Below, in pieces: positions 48,001 through 60,000 of a stretch of 64,000 nt of DNA. Origin of the DNA: Saccoglossus kowalevskii (taxonomy: Eukaryota > Hemichordata > Enteropneusta > Harrimaniidae); contig NW_003130358.1 in assembly GCF_000003605.2 (NCBI RefSeq), positions 211,080-275,079 of the forward strand, in the 5' to 3' direction. The notes beneath the pieces were generated by a model, which had not been told where the DNA came from, did not search any database, and saw only the letters and a program-made list of their open reading frames with translations. Position 1 is the first letter of the stretch, and each line of letters opens with the position of its first letter. Position numbers and translations under genes: made by a program.

Positions 48001-51000
48001 CAATCTGACAGTTCAATCACAGTTTACATATTGGATAGAACGAATATTTTCAAATGTTTAGAACATAATTTGTTTGACTGAACATTTGGTGCAACATTGT
48101 TTTGTTAATTTTTTTTTTGACATAAATTCTCGCGATTCAAAATTGTTGGAAAACTTGTGTAAAAAATTTATACATTTTGTGAAAAGTTGACTGATGTTCA
48201 CAGCATAAATTAATTATCATTAATTGCACTTTCAGAAGTAGACCATCGATAGGGATGCTGCAATGGTAAATTCCACTTTTAAAGCCATTACTCTCTGAAA
48301 CCTGACGATTCCAATGATTATTCACTAGTTCAGGTATAACAGGAATACAAATTATGTTCTAATTGTGCTGTGGTTCATCCTGCAATAAATAGCAATGTCT
48401 TTCTGTTTTGGTCTTCTGATAAAAAAAGTATTCACCCAACATCACTTATTTATAAAACTTAATATAATTAAAAATATCCAGTAATATGTGATGAGTGATT
48501 TTATAAATCTAAGTTCACCTCATGATCAGAGAAAATTACTGATTTAATTAGGCATTCTAGTAAAGCACAACAATGAGAAAATTACATGATGACAGACACA
48601 AAACAATTAGCAGAATAAGTAGAATATTATTAGGAATACTTAAAAGATATTACACATAATATGAGCATACTGTATATATTATTAACTACATAATTAGAAG
48701 CTCCCAGTACTACCCATATATTATTTAATAGATAATTTTATAAAATTCATTTTGTTGTTGTACATTAACTTATTTAAAGGAATGAAATTAAATTCCTAGA
48801 TGGCAATATGAACTGTGCATAATGCAGGTCTTTGTTAATTAGCAAGGGAGTATTGGATTTTGAGAATATGTTTGTAATTTTTAATCCATGCCAAAGTCCC
48901 CTTTGTGCATGGTACCCAATGAATACACATGGAATGAAATTGTTAAAGCACTGCACATATAAATAGCACCTAGACAGCTGGCTATGCACATATAAACAGC
49001 ACCTAGACAGCTGGATATGCTCATTTAAACAGCGCCTAGACTAATGGCTATATGTACATGTAAACAGCACCTAGAAAGTTGGGAAAACAAATTTGTGTTT
49101 GAATATTGGTCAGCTAAAAGCATGCTATTATCATGAAAATATGAAATGTTACATGATATATTAATCAGTAATGTTTACTCCACAAATATAATTTTGTCTT
49201 GCAGGGATAAAAAAAAAATTCTCCTTCAGATATGATCTCATCCAACAAAGAATAATCTTTCTCATTGCAGCACCAAGTATGTGATGAACCCTATATATGT
49301 ATTTATTGAATGTTCATGGAGGCAAAGAATGAACTTGCAGGTATTTTTTAGCCTGTTTTTTGTAAGTCCCATTTTCTCAGAAACCACAGTATACAAAGTA
49401 TTCACAAAAGTATACTTCAAGAATCCATAGCTTATTATAATATTGTATGATAGAGGATACAAGTGAGTCAGTACTTACTACGGGAGAAGGGATCTGTCAT
49501 GAATCAACAGGATTGAGCAGAAATCCATTGAGTGGTTAGTTCAAAACAAGTAAGCAGAAAAAAAAAAGCAACAAATAAGGAAAAAAAAAAGTATTTAAGA
49601 AAAAAACACATGCAGAAAACAAATTATAAGATCAAGGCTAATTTTATAATAAATGCATTAGTAATTAACTTAGATCAAGCATTAAATTTAATCATTTAAA
49701 TCATAAGACATGCTGTACTAGCTGGTAACCCCTGGATTGAGACAAGACAGGCCGGGCACTGTCAATTATCACACATAGTAAACCAGTACCAAATGATACG
49801 AGTCATGTAAATAGAGAGCTGCAACATGTTATAGAGCAAGCAGTTAGAAACAGAGCAATCTAGCAGTCAAGCAAAGATAATTGCAATCTAACCAAGCATA
49901 TAGCATGCATTTCACAATACTGGTTGTAGCAATGAAGTCATCAGCCATACCGAGGAATAAAGTTAAGTGAAAGACTTTTTTTGGGTGCGTGTGCTTTTTG
50001 AAAGAAATTATCATTGGTGGTCATTCAATTCTTATCTCTTATTATCTGTACTGCAACAGGTGATTATCTGTGTTGTAATGCTAAACTCGTAGATGCATTT
50101 TTCTCTAGTAATTCTAATCATTTGAGCAACTACATTGGCCAGCAATGACCGACCATGGAGGGTATTACTCTTGAACAATTTTCCGCTCTAATAATTTCAG
50201 CACCAAAGGTAGTAAAAACCAGAGTGAAATATGAGATGAAGTTTTCACATTCTGAGGAATAATAGTTTTTTTGTTTTTTTTTATAGTTTTCTTGATACTG
50301 TTTTTGCCTTCTTGAAGTCTGATAACTTTGGCCAGTTCTGTTTTAATAATTTTGGTAAATTTTATGCATTTTTCTATGATTTTTTTAAAATTTTGAATGA
50401 AATGGAGCTAATTTTTCTATAGCCTACAAGTCATGATCAAAACAAAAATTATTATTCTCCAGTAATTCAATCACCGGACAGGAAATAAGCAAAACTCTGA
50501 TGCTATCAATTAATTACACCTTTGAGTCTTTTTGAGTTTGCTTTCAAAAGTGAGAATTCATGTTTCCATTGACTTGTTCACATCTCCAACACTAAAACAA
50601 ATTTAATTTCTAATTTCTCCCAAAATAATAATTTTGTCATGCTTAAATTAATGGAGTGTTTATCGCAATACAAAAGCCAAATCGATGATCATTTAATTTT
50701 TCAGTCACTGCAGTTCTCCAATTTTGAGAATGTTTGTTAAAAAATACATTATTTTGACCATAATCATACCTGTGCAATCTACGTAAGCACATGCACTACT
50801 AGGTAATAGAGCAAATAATGTACCTTTGACTTGTGAAAGTAGTCAAAAGTTTGGTGTTCTATAACTACTACTGGTAGTTAGTTGTTGAACAAGTGCAAAA
50901 ATTTAAATGCAAACATTTTGTTATAGCTACTGTTAACATATCCATCACTTTTAAATAATTAGTTTTGATAAATGGTTTTTAGAATACAAAAACCTGAGTA

Positions 51001-54000
51001 AAAGTCATTGATTACAAAATCACAAGTTAGAGAAAATGGTGTATCATTTATTGTACGAGTGAAGTTTCATCAAAATACAATCACTCGTGATGTACACGAT
51101 TACAAATAAGTTACCTCCACGGAAAAAAACATTTTACTGATACCCCGTCCTGGGCAATGTTTTGAAAGACTGGTCATATTTATAGGCATGGTCTGGCTTT
51201 AAAACACTATCATAGGAGATCCTTTGGAAAATAACTTACCCCTACTTGTTATTAGAAACATCGTTTATTTATACTCAGTCATGATTATAATAGTGTAAAA
51301 AATATTTGCTCATCTGTTGATTTCAACTTGCTTTCATTGTTAGAAAATTCTTTTGGTCAAATCCAAACACTTGATGCAAAATTATATCTGCCATGGTTTA
51401 TGCATGAGTTCACCTGAAACGGTCTGTAGTACCATGCTGTATTCTGATTGGTTAAAGGCATTCTTGACCTATCAGGTCAGAGTACACCATGGTAGGTCAA
51501 CTCGTGTTCTAAAAACATGGCGGATTTCAGCATTTATAAAACAACTTTGAAATTTATCTACATTTTATAGCAAACCAAAGAATTGATCATTTGCATGTTG
51601 TTTACATGTACCATCCGTTCAACAATAAAGTCTAAATTTGTATCAAGCTAAACCACGGTTTGTAGAAGAAAAATATATCCCAGTAGGGTGGACAAACTTT
51701 TAGAGAACTAAAAACAGCACCTTCGCCGATCAGCCGAAATTTTAGATCACTAAAAAAATTACGCAGTTGAATTTTTATCAATACGAGTAACACTTGAACC
51801 ACTAATGAGAAACATTACAATACAGCAAGCAGAGCATTGACAGTTCTGATAAAACTCACCATGCATTGGAGTATCTGGAATCGGAGGAACAACATCGGCA
51901 GGAGCGAGACCAGTCGACAGTGGAGTGGATGGACCATTCACCATCACATGACCCAAGTATTGAAGTAATTTACCAGCTCTGTTCTGTGACGGTTTGAAGT
52001 CAAACAACCCTGGGTTGTCATCTATGAAATAGGTATCAACAGAACCACCCAAGAACTGTTCATGTTTTAGGACATTTTGTAAGAAGGGAACATTAGTCTG
52101 TGATGAAAAGAAAGAAAGAGTGATTATTTTTTCAACTGTTCTCACCAGCACAAATAATGCATTTGTGATATTATGCCTTGTAAAGCAATGTCAGCATTTT
52201 AACTGGCGAGTAGGCAATCAATCTATCAAACAAGAATGAAATATTCATCTCAATTTTTCATTTCAAAATTGTTACATGAAGTCATAAAAAGTATTTTGGA
52301 ATTATTTAAGAGCGATAAATTTAATCATCAAATGTAAATAATTCATGACAGCAATTAGGCCTCACACACAAAAAAGTTGTTGGTCAAATTGTTTTTGCTA
52401 AAAAATTTAGTGGTGCACACATTTAATCATCAACAGACGACTTGTTTGTTTGTTCATGGTATTATAATGCTGGAGATTGTCTTAAAATCAATTCATCAAC
52501 AGAGGGCGCTGTGCAGTGGTGAGAAAAAAATAGCTCACACTTTTTTTGGTTTTTGCACACACTGACCAGAAATATCTTTTTTGGGAGGGGGGAGGGGCTA
52601 AGTATCTTTCATAAATGATGTGTTCATATTTTAGCTAAGAAAATTTTAATATGAGAACTTTGTTGTTGTAAGAACCAATAGTAAAGTGGGTATTGATATA
52701 CAGACTATGTATACCGTATAAAAAATACTCACTTTAACTCCCCTGATTCTGAATTCCTCTAAGGACCTTGTCATCTTAGCAGCGGCAGATTTGTGATTAT
52801 TGGCATGGGCAATGACCTTAACTAGAAGCGAGTCATAGTGAGGAGAAATAATTGCACCTGCAAACGCTGAAGCACTGTCCAGACGTATACCCATGCCTTC
52901 CCCACTTCTAAACACCTAAAATATAGACAAGAAAACAAACAAAAATAAATTTATTTCTGGAACACTTGCATTCAGTAGAACATATGACAATTAATGTTTT
53001 TAGTAAATTATTCTATAAACACTTCAAGCAAGTGTAATTTATGTTTGAAACAACAACATATTCATCGTATATTTTCCACGTTATGTACGTAATTAGTCAA
53101 TACATGTGAATGAATAGATACCTCAATTCTTCCTGTATCTGGCTGGAAGTTCCTGGCTGGGTCCTCAGTCGTTATACGACACTGTATTGCACAGCCATTG
53201 TACGTGACGTCTTCTTGATTTAAAGCTAATTCATCAAGGGTTTTGCCACCTGCTATCTGAATCTGAGACTGAACTAAATCAATGCTACAAGAAAAATAAA
53301 AAACATTTCAGTATAACTGAAATTGGTTCAAACTTTAAAAGATCATCTATAAATTTAAGGACATGGTTTTTTTTTTCAAATTCAAAAAATTCAAGTACAA
53401 CTTCTCACTTGAATTTTTTGAATTTGAAAAAAAACTTCTCACTCAGAGCATTTTGCTACACAAACCATAATCCCATAATATCCCACAACAATCTTCGTAT
53501 CATAATGGCATTTCGGCAATTTATTTTGTACTAACATAATGATTGAGTACCTGCAAAACATTAATTAAAGTTTTCAGCAAAATAGCATCTACAGTAAGTT
53601 GCTTGTTACAATGTAGACCAGTGGACACCACACTAAACCTGTGAAAGTGTGAGTGCCTTCTAAGACGAATGATTTTCGTGGTGCAACTAGTTATGCTTAT
53701 TCCCTGGCACACAAATGATGCATCTAGTTATGCTCATTCCCTGGCACACAAATGAAGCATCCAGTTGTGCTCATTCCCTGGCACACAAATGAAGCATCCA
53801 GTTGTGCTCATTCCCTGGCACACAAATGAAGCATCCAGTTGTGCTCATTCCCTGTCACACAAATGAAGCATCCAGTTGTGCTCATTCCCTGTCACACAAA
53901 TGAAGCATCCAGTTGTGCTCATTCCCTGGCACACAAATGAAGCATCCAGTTGTGCTCATTCCCTGGCACACAAATGAAGCATCCAGTTGTGCTCATTCCC

Positions 54001-57000
54001 TGGCACACAAATGAAGCATCCAGTTGTGCTCATTCCCTGGCACACAAATGAAGCATCCAGTTGTGCTCATTCCCTGGCACACAAATGAAGCATCCAGTTG
54101 TGCTCATTCCCTGGCACACAAATGAAGCATCCAGTTGTGCTCATTCCCTGGCACACAAATGAAGCATCCAGTTGTGCTCATTCCCTGGCACACAAATGAA
54201 GCATCCAGTTGTGCTCATTCCCTGGCACACAAATGAAGCATCCAGTTGTGCTCATTCCCTGGCACACAAATGAAGCATTCAGTTGTGCTCATTCCCTGGC
54301 ACACAAATGAAGCATCCAGTTGTGCTCATTCCCTGGCACACAAATGAAGCATCCAGTTATGCTTATTTCCTGGCACACAAATGAAGCATCCAGTTATGCT
54401 CATTTCCTGGCACACAAATGAAGCATCCAGTTATGCTCATTTCCTGGCACACAAATGAAGCATCCAGTTATGCTCATTTCCTGGCACACAAATGAAGCAT
54501 CCAGTTATGCTCATTTCCTGGCACACAAATGAAGCATCCAGTTATGCTCATTTCCTGGCACACAAATGATGCAACTGGTAATCGACCACCATGAATATGT
54601 TGTGAATGCGTAACCCCTGGTAATTTTGTGTAAATAAGGCCTGACAATGACCTGTTAAAAAAGTGAAAGATGGTAAATATTTCATTCCATATTTAGTTTA
54701 CCTTTCAAAAATTACCATTTTATTTTTAAAAAAATCATGCCATTTTTTTTCACTGAAATCAGTTCCAACGGATTGTACCTCAACATTGATAATTCACGTT
54801 CACATTGCATTTACTAAGAATGCCTTCAGGAATTCCCAGATAAGTGCATTGGTACAACACAGCATTCAGATTGGTTTATAACAAAAGTTGTTGCAAGTCA
54901 AATTGTGCAAGAAAACAAGAAAATGCTTTTCTTCAAGATAAATTTAAATCTAAATTTATTTCTAGAATTTAATTATGACTCAAGTATTAAGTTATTCCAG
55001 CACAGTTTCATTGTTTCGACTAATGCCTAAACATTAAATCAATTCCCTAATTTATTATACAGGCACTTTGCGTCAAACATTAAAAGTAGAGCTTGTCATT
55101 ATAAAAAGTTTTAAATGCATATTTGCTTACCCAGTAATCTCTTCAGTCACTGTGTGTTCTACCTGTAATCTAGCATTGACCTCTATAAAATAGTGATTTC
55201 CCTTCTCATCCATCAGAAATTCAACTGTGCCCGCATTCTGGTATCCAACATGTTTGGCCAACTTCACAGCATCATCAGTCATTATTTTTCTGATAGCAGG
55301 GTCTAAGTTGGGTGCTGGAGCAATCTCAACAAGTTTCTGATGCCTTCTTTGTACTGAACAGTCGCGCTCCCACAGGTGTACTACATTACCAGTTTTGTCA
55401 CCTGAGATGTCAAAACAAAATTGTAGATGGATGGTAAGACAATTATATATAAAGTCATGTAAATTTTTGTACTTTTTATAGCAAATTAAAGGTATGATTT
55501 GATGCTGAAGTACTGCCGCATGTTTATTTGCTACTACAATTGGTAAGTTTCAGTTTGTTTAACAACAGTTCTAGGTGTTTTAGACTCGACCAGATTTTCT
55601 ATAATTTGAGGCACACAGGAAAGTGCCCAGCCAATGCATTTTATCGGGCCGAACTATTGCTGATCTCATCAATTAACAGAGGATTATCTCTTGTGTGTTA
55701 ATATAGTTGGGAAAGAACGAAAGCCGAACAGAACAGCTCCTTTAATCAGGAATCAATATATTCTCAATATCTAAGAATCTGTTTGAAACTGGATGGTAAC
55801 ACCTCCTAGTTGTTGATATCACCCTATGACCATCCCTACAGCGGGATTTTCTGTCATGACAGAAGCAAATTTCCTCAAGAAACAGGTATGCCTGGAAAAG
55901 ACAAGTAAAAATCAAGGAAACAATTTGTGCCAATTAGCTAATTGATGCAGATGAACAACACTTATTTACACGATTGTGGGTGATTTTGTTGGGTCCAATC
56001 CTATCTGAGCTCAACCCCAAGATTCATCAGCGCCAAACATGTTTACACAGCGATTTTTGCCGACTCGAGCAGTTGGGTTCTGAAAAAATTTTGTTGTGAA
56101 AAAACTAGAAGACGACTAACCAAGAATCTGCACTTCAATGTGTCTAGGTCTTTCAATAAATTTTTCAATGAACATAGAGCCATCACCAAACGCTGCCAAT
56201 GCTTCTGAACTTGCACGAACAAAACTCTCTTCAACGTCCTAAAACAAAAGAATAAATCAACAAATTTCCTAGAAATTAAATGATCGGAGCAGTCACTAAT
56301 TTGCATAACAATACACCATTATGATCACACCTACCGGGGGGGGTATTTGTTTTCATTGTGAAGTCCCAATGCAGTGTGGAGAGTCCCGCACACAAACAAA
56401 GATTACTCTTCCATGAGAATTCAGACTTGTTTAATGAAATATCGTCCGGTGACCTCATTTGTTTTCATTTTCATCTTTTCAATGGCATAGACTTATATTA
56501 TTGAAAGTAAGAAGTTGATTTATATTCTGCCTAAACTTTCTAAAAGACACAATTCATACTGTTTGATGACAAAGCTAATTACAAGGTAGTTACTACACAA
56601 GCTTTATTTTCTTTTTTCCTACCTCTATATTTCTAACAACTCTCATACCACGGCCACCACCACCATATGCTGCTTTCAGCATAATAGGCATTCCAAACTG
56701 TTCACAGAATTTCAAGACTTCTTCAGATGTTGTAACTGGACCATCAGTTCCTGGTACCACGGGTACATCTGAGAACACAAGAATACAAGATTAACTTTAC
56801 ACACCAAATTTGTAAGTAATTTTTTTTTAGATTTTTAAACCTAATAGAATTTTTTGATATATTTTTCATGGGTGTATTAATAACTTCTTGGGGGAAAAAA
56901 AAAAAAAATTAAGTGGGTTTATTCTAAAACTGACCATTCAAAGAAAACAAAAAAATTGAAAAAATTGGTAATCATTGCTTCGTCACAATTGTTGTATTGA

Positions 57001-60000
57001 CAATGAAAAACCAATTTTTTCATGAATTTATTTTTTTGCACGAAGGGTGTATCGAATAATTCTCCAGTATTTAATCAAAATCAAAAGGAGTTTCTGATAT
57101 AAATGACTGAAAAGGCCAAGAAATGTGCACTCAACATTTGTGTGGGAGAAATTCAACTATTAGACATATGCCGAGTCTTTGTAAATTATATACTGACAAT
57201 AACCAGCAACAAGAAAGTCATCAAGTCTTGGGCGGTTTTTGAACCAGTATTGTAAAACATCACTTGTTCTCAAACTATTTTGATCTATTAGTGTGTTTTA
57301 CTCCAAGCAAACTTACTGGCGGCAATAGCCATTTGACGGGCTATCACTTTGTCTCCCATCTTCCTTACAACTTCAGGAGTTGGTCCAATGAAACGAATAT
57401 TGCCATCAGTAACAGCCTGGGCAAAGTCAGCCCTTTCTGATAAGAATCCATATCCCGGGTGGATAGCATCAACATCATTTTCCTATTTGGAGAAAAAAAA
57501 ATTAGTGTTATATTGTTGGCAATGATTAGTAATTGTTCAAAGCAACTATTCAAAATAGCCAAACATTTCCGCCAATGACTATTCTTAGATGACATATAGA
57601 AATATTAAAATAACAGATAATGAAAATGTCAAAACACGCATAATAAATTCAAAATAGTTCACAATAATAGTTTGTTAAATCCCTGTGTTTCTATAGTCCC
57701 AAAGCGAATATACTTTGTCGATGTCACATACAACAGAAACGAATATATCCGTAATGTACTCCCGAGTGTCAACAGATCTAATTTTACACACACAAAACGT
57801 ATTTATAATTTTTTTAAATTTTCAGAATAATCGTGAAAAAACAGTTGAAAATACATTTCTCTGGCCTCCAGTTTGAACATCTCTTATTTGGCCCTCTTGA
57901 TCCAAATACAAATACAATGCATTGTAGCAGTTCAGAATAAAAGATGTAAAGCTAGGCATATTATAAAATGTTGTTCTTTGTACTTTATTGACATGATCAT
58001 TTGTAAAAGCTCAATATGTGGAAGACAAAAAAAATAAATAAACGGATCTATATTGACCAGTTTTTTTTTTTTTTTTTTTTTTTAAATGTTTTTTGTGCCA
58101 GGCGAGAGTTCCGGACATTGAATGTCACTGTTGTCTCTCCTGACTTTTTTTTTGTATGTGCAAATTGCAAGTGCTAGTGCTGAGACAGTGCATTTTTGCC
58201 ACAGGAGTCATTCATGTTTGGGACTACATGACAGGGCTGTGCGGCCATCTTCCTATCAAATGGCAATTTAATGCGCTATCCTGGCGTCAACCAGGCTCGG
58301 TCGAACACAAGCACCAGTTTTTTTAAAATGTGAATTTCAATTTACCAAATTACAAATCTCATAACAATAGTAAGACGTTCTTGAAGTTCACTATATCAAT
58401 GTATGATTTCCTGTTGTGTCAATGACCTGCCAGTGATTTAACAGTTGCGTCTTTAATTAACATATGACCTGATGTTTTTTCCTATTTATTTTGGCTATCC
58501 GTAGAGATTTTCAACGGGCAATGTGTTAAAGGAGAAGGTGTTATTTTATTACACACCTGAGCAATCTGTACAATTTCAGGTATGTTGAGGTAAGCAGCAA
58601 CGGCAGGCAGACCTTTACCAACGAGATACGACTCATCGGCTTTCACACGGTGCATATGATGATTATCTTGTTCTGAATATATAGCAACCGTATGGATTCC
58701 TAATTCTCGACATGCTCTGAACACGCGAATAGCAATCTCGCCTGAAATAAAGTGAACAAAGTTATAGCAAGTGACACTTTAATTTGATTTGATTTGATAA
58801 TTTGTAGATATCTAAACCACCACAACTGTTTTTAGTCCCTCCAAATAAGACAATAAAAAACCATACATGTACTTTAATTAATGTTTTTGTACTGATACCA
58901 CTACTCGTTATTTTTTTTTTTAAATATTTGTTCACAGATAAGGGAATGCATTGACTTTGACTTTCTATGCAAGTTGATATGCGATGGAGATCTTTCAATA
59001 ATGTCAAATCAACCGAGTTCATGCGTACAACGACTTCACTGATTTCATGTACATTTTAATACAGAAATTAGATTACCGGATCACATACATATATTCAAAA
59101 ACACTAAACACACGTGTGCATGCTTGTGTGTAAATTAAAGAATTATATTAAATGTAAGAAGATCACAAAATCACAACAGAAAGCACATTTCCAGAAATTC
59201 TAACGCAAAATAGCAAGTCTATCCTTGAAACCATAATAAGCCATAGGTGTGTTTTGATGTTGATAATTTCTATATATTATATTTCTATGTTATTTGTTCC
59301 AATTTAAATGAGTAATTCTGAGTTATGTATTTGTAGATATTATACATAATTATTCCGCTCCAGTTTGCATAGAAATCGATCAAAAACCCGAACTTTACAC
59401 TTTCGTTTGAAGTGTTTCGCTCACCAATAAATGCAGTTTATGTAACAAGGATTCATGAGAGTTCAAGTTCAAGTTCAAGTTGTTCCGTTGAAATCCTAAC
59501 TCATGTTGGAATGTGGCCAACCGAGCTCAGCCACAAAGTCTGTGAAAGAACTAATTAGTGTTATTCGCAAAGCATATAAACACATGCATAATTACGTCCA
59601 TTTCTATTTATTCAATCAAGCATTTCTAGGTACCCACTGCACTCTGTCATGCTATTGGTTAAACCTGTAATGATCCTGTTTTGACTTGTGTATGAAATCA
59701 CTTTCAAACATCCATAAATTATACAAGTTCACTTTTTTGCGATATTTTCATCGCGTGTCACTACCAAAAAATGTATGTGGTTTTTGTTCAGCCACTAATA
59801 CCTTCCCTCCCAGGCAATTGTAGGATCATAGATATACATGTACCTCTTTTATTTATATCACTCACATATGCTAAGATAGAGCAAATAAGGCATATGTATA
59901 GAAAAAAATATAAATAAATAATAGTCTTGATTATTCAAAAATTTATCCTTCGTTAAATACCTCATCACATCCAAATTATATTGTTTACCAAAATTAGTTT

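Larger units (their letters stand above)
47973..51859 (-). other. PC: PC intron 9, long and mostly anonymous
   Basis: 3.9 kb of AT-rich intron between the exon ending PDTPMHG and the exon starting TKPPSGWR. It holds a candidate microexon (49479-49493) and a 33-bp tandem repeat (48953-49082). Nothing else was recognised. Confidence 0.6.
53285..55130 (-). other. PC: PC intron 6 holding a hairpin and a 37-bp minisatellite
   Basis: Half of this intron is tandem repeat (53686-54578), and a perfect 28-base-arm hairpin lies at 53369-53434. A segment at about 54720-54800 (AAAAAAATCATGCCATTTTT, then GATAATTCAC) is also found at about 44940-45000, so a dispersed repeat is present in both places. Confidence 0.6.

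Noticed and set aside
53686-54578. Regularly spaced direct repeats that could suggest a CRISPR array
   Set aside because: The units abut with no unique spacers, and the window is a eukaryotic genome; this is a minisatellite.
55742-55933. Minus-strand open frame with several Cys and Arg ([15 protein letters not shown]) inside PC intron 5
   Set aside because: No known domain and no splice sites compatible with PC phase; treated as chance.
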